Shown here: piece by piece, positions 35,509 to 44,912 of the stretch | Position numbering within the stretch: the first letter of the stretch is position 1 | Layout: each line of letters opens with the position of its first letter | Source of the DNA: Ramlibacter sp. | GTDB lineage: Bacteria > Pseudomonadota > Gammaproteobacteria > Burkholderiales > Burkholderiaceae_C | Direction of reading: 5' to 3' | DNA: 64,000 nucleotides | NCBI GenBank assembly: GCA_029237735.1 | Contig: JAQZBU010000038.1 | Coordinates: forward strand, 1-64,000 | Translations under genes and position numbers: made by a program | The notes under the pieces: generated by a model | Seen by the model: only the letters and a program-made list of their open reading frames with translations | Databases searched by the model: none | What the model was told of the DNA's origin: nothing

Positions 35509-38037
35509 TCACTGTGGAAGCGTCTCGTCACCCTGCGGCGGCGCAACGACAGCGGGCCCGGCACCTAACTCACCTGTTTGCGGCGCCAGCACGGGCCGCT
35601 CCCTTGCCAGCGAAGGCGGCGTCGGCTCACGAGGCGTGACGATAATCTGTCCCTGACGATCGACGCGCAGTGTCACCGGTCCGCGCGGCTGCTCATACAC
35701 CCGCGGAGACTCGGACCGCTGGATTTCGGGCACGCGCTGGAACGAGGGCGGCAACTCGGGCCGCGCCACAACGGCTGGCTCCGGCATCGACGGGGGCATC
35801 ATGCCGGGCGGATGAATCGAGACGGCGGGCGGGATGGCGGTGGCCGGCGGCGGCACGGCGACACCTTCCGGCCATGGCTGCGGCACAGTCGCCTCCGGAG
35901 CGGGATGTCCGAACATCGCGCTGAACCAGTCGCTCATGCTGTTTGGCGTGTCCGGGATGCGAGGCGCGGCGAATTTCGCCTTGGCGTCGATCGCCTTGGC
36001 CTTGAGCGTCTGCTGGAAGAAGTCTCCGACGATGTTGAGTGCATTGTGTGCGCCCTGCCCCCACGCATTGCCGCGCATCGTGACGCGGTTGTCGTTGAAG
36101 CCCACCCACGCGCCCCCCACCAGCTGCGGGTGCATGAGGATGAACCAGCCATCGGTATTGGACTGCGTGGTGCCGGTCTTGCCCGCCACGTCGCCCCGGA
36201 TACCGAAGCGGCTTCGCACCCCGGCGCCCGTGCCGCGATCCACCACGCCGCGCATCACGTCGAGCAGCGTCTCGGCCGCCTGCACGGACAGCCCCCGCTC
36301 GGGCGCGCGCGGCTGAAACGCCTCTAGCACGCGATGGCTCCTGTCCTCGATGCGCGTGACCAGCATCGGCTCGATGTAGCTGCCGCCGTTGGCGATCGAG
36401 CCGAAAGCACTGACCATTTCCTTGAGCGTGACCGGGCTCGTGCCCAGCGCGAGTGAAGGCACCTGGTCCAGCTTGCTCTGCCGCACCCCCATGTCCCAGG
36501 CCACCTTGGCGACGCGCGCCGGGCCGATGCGCTGCACCAGCTGGCTGGTGATCGAGTTCTTCGACAAGGCCAGGCCGTCGCGCAAGGTCATGGGCAGGCC
36601 AGTCGGCTCGCCCACATCGCCAGGCGTCCATACCGTACGCTCGTCGATGCGGATTTCCACCGGCTGGTCGATCAGGTATTCCGACGGGCTGATGCCCTGC
36701 TCGAACGCGGCGCCATACACGAATGGCTTGAAGGTCGAGCCCGGCTGCCGCCGCGCCTGCGCGACGTGATCGAACTTGTCCTCTTCGAAACCGCGGCTGC
36801 CGATCCAGGCCTTCACATGGCCGTTGACGGGGTTGAGCGCGAGGAAACCCGCCTGCAGGCGCGTCTTGTCTTCCCAGAGCTTCTGCATGAAGTCCGCATC
36901 CGCCAGCACCTGCTTCACAGCGAGATCGTCGGCTAGCCCGCTCTGACGCGCGGCCTGGTATTGGGCGGTCTCGCGCACGAAAGCCTCGGCAAGCGCCTTG
37001 TGCGCCTTCCAGCCCGCGCCGCGCTTGTACGTCCCGTCAGCTGACGTCTGGAGTTTGTCGGCCTGACGCTTGACGGCCTCTTCGGCACGGGCCTGCAGGC
37101 CCGAATCGAGTGTGGTGTGCACGACCAGGCCATCGGCGTAGATGTTGTAGCCCTTGCGGTCGGCCCATTCGATCAGCCAGCGGCGCAACTGCTGCGTCAC
37201 GTGGGGCGCGGAGCCGAAGTCCTCGCCTTGTCGCTCGAAATCCAGTTCAAGCGGCTGCTTCCTGAGTTGCTCCAGGTTTGCGGCCTCGAGCTTGCCGTGA
37301 CGCACCATCTGGGCCAGCACGATGTTGCGCCGCTGCAGTGAACGCTCGGGGTTCTGCACCGGGTTGTAGTAGCTCGTGCCCTTGAGCATGCCGATCAGGG
37401 TGGCGCTTTCCAGCACTTCGAGATCGCCGGCCGACTTGTCGAAATAGGTGCGCGCCGCCATCTCGATGCCGTACGCGTTGTAGAGGAAGGGAACGGTGTT
37501 GAGGTAGATCTCCAGGATCTCGTTCTTGGAGTACACCGATTCGATCTTGATCGCCGTGATGGCCTCCTTGATCTTGCGCTCAATCGTCGGTGCGCGCCCG
37601 ATCTCTTCAGGATAAAGGTTGCGCGCAAGCTGCTGCGTGATGGTCGAGCCGCCCTGCATCTTGCCGCGCGCGGTCTGAAATGCCGCAGCCAACGTGCGCC
37701 GCACGTCGACGCCGCGGTGCTGGAAGAACCGCTGGTCCTCCGTGGCGATCAGTGCGGCCAGCACGTGCGGCGATATCGCGTCGAGCTTGACCCACTCGCG
37801 GTTCGTGCGCTTGAACACGGCCAGCTCCTTGCCGTCGGCCGACAGCACGACCGTCGGCTGCTCGACCTTGAAGTTCCTGATGTCGTCGATGGCGGGGGTG
37901 GAGGGAATGAGCGCCAACACGTAAGCGACGGCCAGCAACGGCAGCGCCACGAGGGCAAGGAACGGATGGCGTCGCAGCCAGCCCCAGAGGCGGCGCAAGA
38001 AGCCGGAAACAGCAGAGGTAACGGGGGCCGGATTCAC
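35509..38037 (-). CDS. mrcA: Penicillin-binding protein 1A (transglycosylase/transpeptidase)
   Basis: 842 residues, class A PBP. One N-terminal membrane helix (about 25-45). GT51 domain with EDQRFFQHRGVD, GGSTITQQLARNLY and KEAITAIKIE. The transpeptidase domain has SxxK in QPGSTFKPF, SxN in LSKNSI and the KTG triad in AGKTGTTQSN. An OB-like insert lies between them. The last 150 residues are a Pro-rich low-complexity tail, longer than in E. coli. The start is GTG 38037. It polymerises and cross-links peptidoglycan. A GTAGGAC heptamer lies about 35 bp upstream. Confidence 0.93.
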   Translation of the reverse strand: MNPAPVTSAVSGFLRRLWGWLRRHPFLALVALPLLAVAYVLALIPSTPAIDDIRNFKVEQPTVVLSADGKELAVFKRTNREWVKLDAISPHVLAALIATEDQRFFQHRGVDVRRTLAAAFQTARGKMQGGSTITQQLARNLYPEEIGRAPTIERKIKEAITAIKIESVYSKNEILEIYLNTVPFLYNAYGIEMAARTYFDKSAGDLEVLESATLIGMLKGTSYYNPVQNPERSLQRRNIVLAQMVRHGKLEAANLEQLRKQPLELDFERQGEDFGSAPHVTQQLRRWLIEWADRKGYNIYADGLVVHTTLDSGLQARAEEAVKRQADKLQTSADGTYKRGAGWKAHKALAEAFVRETAQYQAARQSGLADDLAVKQVLADADFMQKLWEDKTRLQAGFLALNPVNGHVKAWIGSRGFEEDKFDHVAQARRQPGSTFKPFVYGAAFEQGISPSEYLIDQPVEIRIDERTVWTPGDVGEPTGLPMTLRDGLALSKNSITSQLVQRIGPARVAKVAWDMGVRQSKLDQVPSLALGTSPVTLKEMVSAFGSIANGGSYIEPMLVTRIEDRSHRVLEAFQPRAPERGLSVQAAETLLDVMRGVVDRGTGAGVRSRFGIRGDVAGKTGTTQSNTDGWFILMHPQLVGGAWVGFNDNRVTMRGNAWGQGAHNALNIVGDFFQQTLKAKAIDAKAKFAAPRIPDTPNSMSDWFSAMFGHPAPEATVPQPWPEGVAVPPPATAIPPAVSIHPPGMMPPSMPEPAVVARPELPPSFQRVPEIQRSESPRVYEQPRGPVTLRVDRQGQIIVTPREPTPPSLARERPVLAPQTGELGAGPAVVAPPQGDETLPQ

Positions 38038-38165
38038 CCGCGCATCTTCAGCGGTGCGCTACGCTGGTGCTGTAGGACAGTTGCGCGATGGGCAATGCCG
38101 TTTGGCGCGTGAAAGGCAGTGGGGGGTACATAGCCCGTTGAATTGACAGCTGGGGTGACTTGAAA

Positions 38166-38185
38166 CCATAATGGTTCCATTATGG
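38166..38185. promoter_or_regulatory. Palindromic operator of the toxin-antitoxin pair
   Basis: CCATAATGG-TT-CCATTATGG is a perfect inverted repeat of two 9-bp arms around a 2-bp spacer, 15 bp before the antitoxin start. Antitoxins of this ribbon-helix-helix class bind such palindromes to repress their own operon. An ATG inside the right arm (38182) is thereby explained and is not the start. Confidence 0.85.
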
Positions 38186-38199
38186 AAGGATCGCAACAA

Positions 38200-38445
38200 A
38201 TGCCTGCGACATTAACGCTGAAGAATATTCCTGACGCCGTTTATGACCGGCTGAAGTTTTCGGCCGAGGCGCACCGGCGCAGCATGAACAGTGAGGCGAT
38301 CGTGTGCCTGGAAGCGGTGCTGCTGCCTACGAGGCAGACGACTGCCGAGCGCCTGGCGCGTGCGCGTGAGCTCCGGAACGCCCTGCCGAAGGGAAAGTTC
38401 GGAGCGCGCGACATTGACGCGATGAAGCGCGAAGGCCGCTCATGA
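38200..38445 (+). CDS. FitA/VapB-like antitoxin (ribbon-helix-helix)
   Basis: 81 residues. The N-terminal TLTLKNIPDAVYDRLKFSAE and HRRSMNSEAIVCLE are the beta-strand and two helices of an Arc/FitA-type DNA-binding domain. The C-terminal tail (RARELRNALPKGKFGARD) would wrap the toxin. It binds and neutralises the adjacent PIN toxin and represses the operon. ATG 38200 was chosen because GAAGGA precedes it and the upstream ATG is part of the operator. It overlaps the toxin start by ATGA. Confidence 0.9.
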   Translation: MPATLTLKNIPDAVYDRLKFSAEAHRRSMNSEAIVCLEAVLLPTRQTTAERLARARELRNALPKGKFGARDIDAMKREGRS

Positions 38446-38837
38446 TCGTGGTGGATACGAATGTGCTCGCTTACCTCTATCTCCCCGGCGAGCATACGGC
38501 CCGCGCCGAGGCGCTGCTTGAACGAGAGCCGGAATGGATGGCACCGGTTCTCTGGCGCAGCGAATTCCGCAACATTCTCGCCGGCTATATGAGACGTGGG
38601 ACGCTGACCTTTGACCAGGCGTGCAACATTCAGGATGAGGCGGAAAGCCTGCTCGCGGGTTGCGAGTACGAGGTCGATTCGCGCACTGTCATCGAGCTGG
38701 TGCGTGACAGCGATTGCTCGGCATACGACTGTGAATTCGTCGCCTTGGCTGTCAAGCTCGACACCAAGCTGGTCACTATGGACAAGAAGCTGTTGCGAGC
38801 ATTCCCGAGGCGCGCCGCGACCCTTGCCGCAGACTGA
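38442..38837 (+). CDS. FitB/VapC-like PIN-domain toxin
   Basis: 131 residues. PIN-domain acidic residues: D5 (MIVVDTNVLAYL), a Glu in LWRSEFRNIL, and C-terminal acidic residues in SAYDCEFVALA and LVTMDKKLL. It is a likely Mg-dependent RNase that blocks translation when free of antitoxin. All catalytic acids are present, so the toxin looks active. It ends 10 bp from the end of the convergent chimeric kinase gene, next to the presumed deletion scar. Confidence 0.9.
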   Translation: MIVVDTNVLAYLYLPGEHTARAEALLEREPEWMAPVLWRSEFRNILAGYMRRGTLTFDQACNIQDEAESLLAGCEYEVDSRTVIELVRDSDCSAYDCEFVALAVKLDTKLVTMDKKLLRAFPRRAATLAAD

Positions 38838-38847
38838 TCGCGAAGCT

Positions 38848-39108
38848 CTAGAACTTCACGTCCAGGCTCACGCCGATCACCCTGCGGGACTCCGGGCCCA
38901 CGAACTGCATAAACGAGCGGGTATCGCCGGTTGCGAAGGCGATGAGGTTGCCGATTCGGTACGTCGGGCTGAACTTGTCGAACAGGTTTCGGGCGTAGAG
39001 AGTCAGCCCCACCTTGTCGTCGGCAGTTCGTATGCCAAACCGGGCGCCGACAATGGTAGTTGCAGGCAGGTTGCGAGCGGGATCGGTTCGATCGAACACC
39101 TTCTCGGA
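38848..39108 (-). pseudogene. TonB-dependent receptor C-terminal remnant fused to kinase
   Basis: The last 86 codons of the kinase gene encode the final beta-strands of an outer-membrane TonB-dependent receptor: VGLTLYARNLFDKFSPTYR, then SRRVIGVSLDVKF ending in the obligatory C-terminal Phe. Such a sequence has no place in a cytosolic kinase. A deletion that joined two co-oriented genes in frame is the simplest explanation. The exact junction is near SEKVFDRT and is inferred from where kinase-family similarity appears to stop. Confidence 0.75.
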
Positions 39109-42100
39109 CGTGTAGAGTTGAGCGTTGGCCAGCGACACGGCCAGCTGCCCGGCGATGAGCATCACTGCGTCCAACCGCTGTGCGTTGAAGGCGGCCCGGC
39201 CGAGCCGGTTTTCCAGAAGGAGCATGCCGCGCGCGGGCCCCTGGCTGGTGAGGGGGACCAGCAACAGCGAGCACACGGGCACGCCGGCAAAGTACGGGTC
39301 GCGCGCGAACCGGTCGTCCCCGGCTGCGTCGTCGACGATGAGGGCTTCACCGGTGCGCTCCGCATACGCGAAGGCCGACCGCGGCAACAATCCATGTTGC
39401 GTGGCCTGCGCCACGGGCATCGATGGCCCTGCGTGCGACAGCAGCCACCACTGTCCTTCGTTGCACGACAGCACCAGGACTTTGGTAGCGCCGCTCAAGG
39501 AAGCCAGCACTTTGCTGACGCGGGCGATGAGCCGCTCCAGGCTGGTTTCAGAACTCAGGGCCTGGGACGCCCGCAGCACGCCCACAAGATCCAGTGAGTC
39601 CGAAGAGACACCGCCGCTGCCCTTGATGGTGTGGCCAACGCTGCTGCCAAGTTGCGAGGACAGGCTGCGGGCCGGAGCCTGCAGAAAGGGGTGCTCGCGC
39701 TGCATGTGATCCACCTTGGCCGTCGCGCCCCACGCCTGGTACTGGTCACGCGCCTTGCCCAACAAGGCGCGGCCCGCGCCCACCAGCCCGCGGGCCAGGT
39801 TGAACAAGCCCGCACGTTCGGTGATCAGGGCCCGGTGCCATGGCCGCTGGCGGGCCTCGGCTTCGAGCACGGCCGAATCGAAGTTGGCGGCTGCCTTCCA
39901 CAGGTCGCCGAGCGCCCATGCCTGCTCTGCCTCCACCAGCCGCAACAGGTGCAGGAAGTTGTAGGGCTGGTCGGCCGCGCGGCTTGCGAGCCAGCTGCGG
40001 GAAGACTCCATCTCGCCAATCAGCGGCTCCGATTCGGCTGCGGAAGGATCGCCCTGCTGAAGTTGCCATGCCCGGGCCAGCGCGACGAACAAATGAACGT
40101 GCATCACCCTGTACAGGCTGTTGTCGGCACGCTCAGCCTCGGCCATCTCGGCAACGACAGGGACGTGTCGTGCGAGTCCGGCGACGTCACCCCACATCAG
40201 CGATTGAAATGCCCGGAAATGGTCGAGCGCGAGCTGGACGTGGGACAGGTGGCCCATCGTTGCCATGAACGCCTGTTCGTTGAACTGCTCATCGTCAAAG
40301 CTGTTCGGGGCTTTGGTTTGTCCCCGCAGGAGGCGCAGCATTTGTTGTTCGCACGTGTGCAGCGCGTCGGCGAGGATGTTGCCGGTGCGTCGACTCAGGA
40401 CGCGGGCCTTTTCAATTTCGGCATCGCAAGTTTCGATGTCAGGCGCGATTTCCAGCAGGTAGAAGTGTTTGGGAATGTCGAGAAAGCATGCAAAGGAAGC
40501 GTCTTCGCCGCAAGCCCGGAAGACCTCCGCGCCGTGTATTGCATGCTCCAACGCTTTTTCAAGCGGCTCGAACCAAGGACTCACGCCCATAGCAAACGCA
40601 GTTCGCGATGCCGCGGTGCGCACTTCAAACCCACATGTTTCCCCGACCGCAATGACATGGCGTGTGATGTCGTAGGCAGTCCGGTAGTCCCGACGCCGGC
40701 TGATCAGCATGCTGCCAAAATTGCAGAGGCAGCCCATCAGGTCCGCAGCCGGGCCGTGTTCGGCCCACAGGCGCTGGGCCTCCAGGAGTACCCACGCGGA
40801 CGCGTTCCAGTCCCAGGAGTGGTAGGCCGAACCGTGCAGTCGGCCCAGCAGCCTGTAGATGCCCAGCAAGCGTCGGTCCGGCGGCTGCACTCGCGACGAA
40901 AGATCCAGCTGGCTTTCCTGCCTGACCCATTCACCCAGTGCATCCAGCCGCTGCTCCCTGTCCGGATCGCTGAAGTCCGGTGGCACGTGCAGCCCCAGTT
41001 GGGTCAGCAGGCGCACGCCCAGCGCCATGGCCTCATTCATGCGTCCATGCATGGTGAGACCGCGCATCTGCAGGCAGGTCGGCTCTACAAGATCGAGTGG
41101 GTCTTCCGTGCTCGCCTGGATCTTCGCGTAAAGGGGCCCGGCTTCGTCCACACCGCCCAGGCTGTACAGGGCGCGATGGCGCGCCACGTCGATCGCGCGG
41201 CGCAGCGCCGCGTCGCCAAGCTCGTCGATGGCCGCCAGCAACCTGTCTGCGGCCGCCAGGTAGCGCTCGGCGAGCATGTAGGTCGCCGCGCTTGCCAGCG
41301 CTTGCGCCAACGTGTGGAATAACTGCGCGGCGCGGCGCTGCTCTTCGATTTGATCGAGAAGACCTACGCACGCCAGGTACTGCTGGGCCGCCTCGCCCCC
41401 GAAGCCCGGCGCGCTCTCCAGTCGCCGCGCCATCGCCAGGTGGCGCTGGCCGCGCTGCGAATCGTCCATCGCGCCCAGCATCGCCTGTTGCACCCGGTCA
41501 TGCCGAAAGCGCACGCTGTCCTGTCCGATAGCCGTGTCTGCCACCAGCAGCCCGTCTTCCAGCGGGGGACGCAACCGCGCCCGCAGTTCATCATCACGGA
41601 GCCCAACGGCGACGCAAAGCAGTTTGCATTCCACCGCACTGCCCAGACAGCTCATGAACTCCAGCAGTTCACGCGAGGCCGCAGGCAGTCGGCTGATGCG
41701 CGCGGCCAGCAGGTCCACCACGTTGCCACGGCCAATGAAGCGGCGCACTTTGTCTTCGTCCCACTGCCAGCCCGACTCTCCCAGGCGGAGGACTGCGTCA
41801 CCGCGCAACGCGTTGATCATCTCGACCGTGTCGAATGGGTTGCCACCCGTGAGCACGTTCAAGGCTTTGGCCAACTCACGGGCTGGCCCGGACGCAAGCC
41901 GCAGCATCTGCCCGGTCAATTCACCCAGGCCGTCCAGGTCGAGGTTCCCAACCGCGATCTGCGAGGGCGGCGGGGTTTGCTGTTGCCACCGCGCAAGCAT
42001 CGAGGCGAGAACATGATCGGCCTCGACCTCGTCGGACCGATAGGAGCCCACCAGTAGCAAGCCTCTCAACTCGGGGGCTACCATCATGGCTTCGAAAACC

Positions 42101-43503
42101 CGCAATGAAAAAGCCCCTGCCCATTGCAGGTCGTCCACCACGACGACCAGTGGACACTCCGGGGAAGCTATCGCCCCAATCAAGTCCAGCATGGCTTGCT
42201 GAAGTCGCAGCTCGGCCTGCCGGGGGTCATCCACCTCCGACACGTCGTCATGCGGCCCCAAGAGCAACGCAAATTCCGGTGACGCCCGGGTGACCAGCGC
42301 CGCATTGCGGCCCACTCTGTGCAGGATGCGCTGGCGCTGGGCTGCCACCGCGTCCCCGGACTGGGCGAGCAGCAGGCGGCCCAACGCCCGCAAAGCCTGC
42401 GTCAGGGCGCCCACGGCGGTGCTGTCCCTCTGGTATTGGTCGAATTTGCCCTGGACGAACCAGCCGCCGGCCTTGGCCACAACGGGCCGGAGTTCGTTGA
42501 TCAGGGCGCTCTTGCCCACGCCCGCAGGGCCGTCGATCAGCACCGTGCGCCGCGTCGTATGCATCGCATCGGCAAAAGCTTCCAGCAACATCGTCCGCTC
42601 GGCATCACGGCCTACCAGTTGCGCGGGCGCCGCCAGGCGTGCCGCGAAATCGCGCTCGCCCAGCGCAAAGACGTCGCCCCGTCCTTGTTCGAGCTCGCCG
42701 CGCAGCCGCTGCAGATCGTGCAATAGGCCCTCCGCACTCTGGTAGCGCCGCTCCGGTGCTTTGGCCAAAAGTCGCACGATGATGTCCGACAGCCCACGGG
42801 GCACACGTGCATCGACTTGCCATGGCGCCACGGGCTCACTCACCAGGTGGTCGTGAATGAGCTGCAGCACATCGGCTTGCTCGAACGGAGGACGGCCCGC
42901 GGCCATCTCGTAGAGGGTGGCACCCAGCGCATACAGGCCGGACCGCTGGTCCACCGCACGGCCGGTGCGGCCGGTCTGCTCTGGCGCCATATAGCTCAGA
43001 GTGCCGACAAGCTGCCCCTCCGGCTCAACCGGCAGATGGTGTGCGGCGAGCACCGCCAGGTCAAAGTCGATCAACACGGCCTGGTGCGCCGACGACACCA
43101 GGATGTTCGCTGGATTGATATCCCGATGGATGACCCCCGCCCGATGAACCTCGGCCAGGGTGCGTGCCAGCTGGCAGGCCAGCGACAGGACCGTGTCGGT
43201 GTCGCACTTGCCCGCGTCCAGCACCCGCGCAAGGGTGATTTCGCCGCAATCCCGCAGGGCCAGAACGCCTGCCCCATGTGCGCCCTGGGCCAGTTGCGCG
43301 ACACCCTCGATGCCTGCGAGCCGCGTCAGCAGGTCTTTCTCGTTGCGCAGCCGCTGCGTCGCATGAGGACCTAAGTATTCCTTCCAAATCAGGCCGCCTG
43401 CACCCGAGGCCCCTCCGAAACGAACGATGCGTGTCGACGGGCTTTCATAAAGAGCCTCTCTGGATTGCGCACCGTCGGTGACCGTATCAGACGAAATGGG
43501 CAT
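38848..43503 (-). CDS. Chimeric Ser/Thr kinase - AAA ATPase - GAF protein with TonB-receptor tail
   Basis: 1551 residues. Order: Ser/Thr kinase domain (about 30-290; VIHRDINPANILV, LIDFDLAV in place of DFG, APEQTGRT), AAA/STAND ATPase (Walker A GPAGVGKSALIN at about 350; VVVVDDLQWAG), a long helical TPR-like region (about 680-1260), and GAF (about 1300-1465). In this family a HisKA-HATPase histidine kinase normally follows. Here it is absent; the protein switches after ANAQLYTS to about 86 residues that match a TonB-dependent receptor C terminus. The frame is continuous. Signalling through histidine phosphorylation is therefore probably lost, while the Ser/Thr kinase could still be active. 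Confidence 0.85.
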   Translation of the reverse strand: MPISSDTVTDGAQSREALYESPSTRIVRFGGASGAGGLIWKEYLGPHATQRLRNEKDLLTRLAGIEGVAQLAQGAHGAGVLALRDCGEITLARVLDAGKCDTDTVLSLACQLARTLAEVHRAGVIHRDINPANILVSSAHQAVLIDFDLAVLAAHHLPVEPEGQLVGTLSYMAPEQTGRTGRAVDQRSGLYALGATLYEMAAGRPPFEQADVLQLIHDHLVSEPVAPWQVDARVPRGLSDIIVRLLAKAPERRYQSAEGLLHDLQRLRGELEQGRGDVFALGERDFAARLAAPAQLVGRDAERTMLLEAFADAMHTTRRTVLIDGPAGVGKSALINELRPVVAKAGGWFVQGKFDQYQRDSTAVGALTQALRALGRLLLAQSGDAVAAQRQRILHRVGRNAALVTRASPEFALLLGPHDDVSEVDDPRQAELRLQQAMLDLIGAIASPECPLVVVVDDLQWAGAFSLRVFEAMMVAPELRGLLLVGSYRSDEVEADHVLASMLARWQQQTPPPSQIAVGNLDLDGLGELTGQMLRLASGPARELAKALNVLTGGNPFDTVEMINALRGDAVLRLGESGWQWDEDKVRRFIGRGNVVDLLAARISRLPAASRELLEFMSCLGSAVECKLLCVAVGLRDDELRARLRPPLEDGLLVADTAIGQDSVRFRHDRVQQAMLGAMDDSQRGQRHLAMARRLESAPGFGGEAAQQYLACVGLLDQIEEQRRAAQLFHTLAQALASAATYMLAERYLAAADRLLAAIDELGDAALRRAIDVARHRALYSLGGVDEAGPLYAKIQASTEDPLDLVEPTCLQMRGLTMHGRMNEAMALGVRLLTQLGLHVPPDFSDPDREQRLDALGEWVRQESQLDLSSRVQPPDRRLLGIYRLLGRLHGSAYHSWDWNASAWVLLEAQRLWAEHGPAADLMGCLCNFGSMLISRRRDYRTAYDITRHVIAVGETCGFEVRTAASRTAFAMGVSPWFEPLEKALEHAIHGAEVFRACGEDASFACFLDIPKHFYLLEIAPDIETCDAEIEKARVLSRRTGNILADALHTCEQQMLRLLRGQTKAPNSFDDEQFNEQAFMATMGHLSHVQLALDHFRAFQSLMWGDVAGLARHVPVVAEMAEAERADNSLYRVMHVHLFVALARAWQLQQGDPSAAESEPLIGEMESSRSWLASRAADQPYNFLHLLRLVEAEQAWALGDLWKAAANFDSAVLEAEARQRPWHRALITERAGLFNLARGLVGAGRALLGKARDQYQAWGATAKVDHMQREHPFLQAPARSLSSQLGSSVGHTIKGSGGVSSDSLDLVGVLRASQALSSETSLERLIARVSKVLASLSGATKVLVLSCNEGQWWLLSHAGPSMPVAQATQHGLLPRSAFAYAERTGEALIVDDAAGDDRFARDPYFAGVPVCSLLLVPLTSQGPARGMLLLENRLGRAAFNAQRLDAVMLIAGQLAVSLANAQLYTSEKVFDRTDPARNLPATTIVGARFGIRTADDKVGLTLYARNLFDKFSPTYRIGNLIAFATGDTRSFMQFVGPESRRVIGVSLDVKF

Positions 43504-43605
43504 TCCAGGGTGGATTAGGTGAGGCCTCCCCAGATTACTCCAGCTGGACGGGAACCGCAATCGGCCCAAACGCGATCGGCCCAAACGCGATGCTCTACAA
43601 GTCCC

Positions 43606-43977
43606 TTACCCGTGCGGCTCCCGCCACGGCTGCGGTCCCTCGCGCGCCGAAAGGTGCGCATGCCCCGGCAGGTGCGCCCGCAGCGTGTGCAGCTCGCGCT
43701 CCAGCTCGTCGATGCGGTTCAGGTACCCCAGCAGCAATGCCACCGCGAAGAGGTCCAGGTCGAAGTCGCGGTACAGGCGTGCGGCCTTGCGCAGGGAAGC
43801 GACGCACGCGCCGCTGAAGTGCGGCTCAGCCTCAGACTCGTCCAGCGGCGCCAGCGCGCCGTATTCAACCAGCTCGGCGAGTTGCTCCGGGCTCATGCCG
43901 CAGGTGCTGGACAGCTCCGCCGCCGTCAGCGTCACACGCGAATCCAGCCAGGTCACTTGCACTGATTGCGTGCTCAC
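43606..43977 (-). CDS. cbpM: Chaperone modulator CbpM
   Basis: 123 residues, MerR-like winged-helix fold: LTAAELSSTCGMSPEQLAEL, then GALAPL, and a C-terminal coiled coil (YLNRIDELERELHTLRAHL). CbpM binds and inhibits the CbpA co-chaperone in E. coli. The start is GTG 43977, which overlaps the cbpA stop (GTGA) with GGGAGG upstream, so it is translationally coupled to cbpA as in the known operon. Confidence 0.88.
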   Translation of the reverse strand: MSTQSVQVTWLDSRVTLTAAELSSTCGMSPEQLAELVEYGALAPLDESEAEPHFSGACVASLRKAARLYRDFDLDLFAVALLLGYLNRIDELERELHTLRAHLPGHAHLSAREGPQPWREPHG

Positions 43978-44885
43978 GATGCCTCCCCGGCCGCGACCGC
44001 GCGGGGATCGAAGCGCGACGCAGCCGCCATTTCCTTGAACAGCTCCCGCTCGCGGTCGGTCAACGCGGCGGGCACATCGATGTGGACGACGGCGTAAAGG
44101 TCGCCGTGGCCACCCCGGCCGTTGGACAGGCCGCGCCCGCGCAGCCTCAGCTTGCGGCCAGAGCGGGTGCCCGGCGGCACCGTCAGCAGCACCGGGCCTT
44201 CCAGGGTGGGAACTTCGATCTCGGCGCCAAGTGCTGCTTCCCACGGCGCCAGCGCGAGGTCGAAGTAAAGGTCGTGGCGATCAGCCCTGAACACCGGGTG
44301 CGGCGCAAGCGTGATGTGCAGGTAGATGTCGCCGTCGGTCCCGCCGTTGCGGCCCTTGCCGCCCTTGCCGCGCAGCCGCAGCTTCTGGCCCTCGCTCACG
44401 CCGGGCGGGATGGTGACTTCCAACGTTCGGTCGCCCCCCGCGTCCGCGAGGTTCAGGCTGAGCGTCGCGCCGCGGTGGGCGTCTTCCAGGCTGATCCGCA
44501 CCGCGCTTTCATAGTCGCGGCCGTGAACCGGCATGGGGGCGTGGTGGCCGCCACGATGCCGGCGGCCCAGCGCGTCAAGCAGGTCGGCAAGGTCGATGTC
44601 CTCGAAGCCCTGCGCGTCCGATGCATATTGATGGGCCCATCCGGGTGGCGGGCGGAACTCCTGGCCTGCGGGCCGCTTGCCAAGCTCGTCGTAGGCGGCG
44701 CGCTTTTCCGGGTCCTTCAGCGTGGCGTAGGCCTCGCCGATTTCCTTGAACTTTGCCTCGGCCCCAGTCGATTTGGAAACGTCGGGATGGTGCTGCCGCG
44801 CGAGCTTGCGGTAGGCCTTCTTGATCTGTTCGGCGTCCGCGTCACGCGGCACGCCGAGAGCGGCGTAATAGTCCTTGAATTTCAT
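43974..44885 (-). CDS. cbpA: DnaJ-class co-chaperone CbpA
   Basis: 303 residues. J domain at 1-70 with the HPD motif (KLARQHHPDVSKS), a short Gly/Pro linker, then two DnaJ C-terminal substrate-binding domains (VTIPPGVSEGQKLRLRGKG, VPPGTRSGRKLRLRGRG). It lacks the zinc-finger of DnaJ, as CbpA does. It stimulates DnaK and binds curved DNA in E. coli. It lies directly downstream of the frameshifted fnr gene, 27 bp apart. Confidence 0.93.
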   Translation of the reverse strand: MKFKDYYAALGVPRDADAEQIKKAYRKLARQHHPDVSKSTGAEAKFKEIGEAYATLKDPEKRAAYDELGKRPAGQEFRPPPGWAHQYASDAQGFEDIDLADLLDALGRRHRGGHHAPMPVHGRDYESAVRISLEDAHRGATLSLNLADAGGDRTLEVTIPPGVSEGQKLRLRGKGGKGRNGGTDGDIYLHITLAPHPVFRADRHDLYFDLALAPWEAALGAEIEVPTLEGPVLLTVPPGTRSGRKLRLRGRGLSNGRGGHGDLYAVVHIDVPAALTDRERELFKEMAAASRFDPRAVAAGEAS

Positions 44886-44912
44886 GGATCAACGCCGGGT
44901 TGCGAGTGCCTT

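Noticed and set aside
38182-38199. Upstream ATG (38182) as antitoxin start
   Set aside because: It lies inside the right arm of the operator; ATG 38200 has a GAAGGA ribosome-binding site.
39631-41322. A 563-codon plus-strand frame inside the chimeric kinase gene
   Set aside because: Antisense to the helical region of the kinase; composition is not protein-like.
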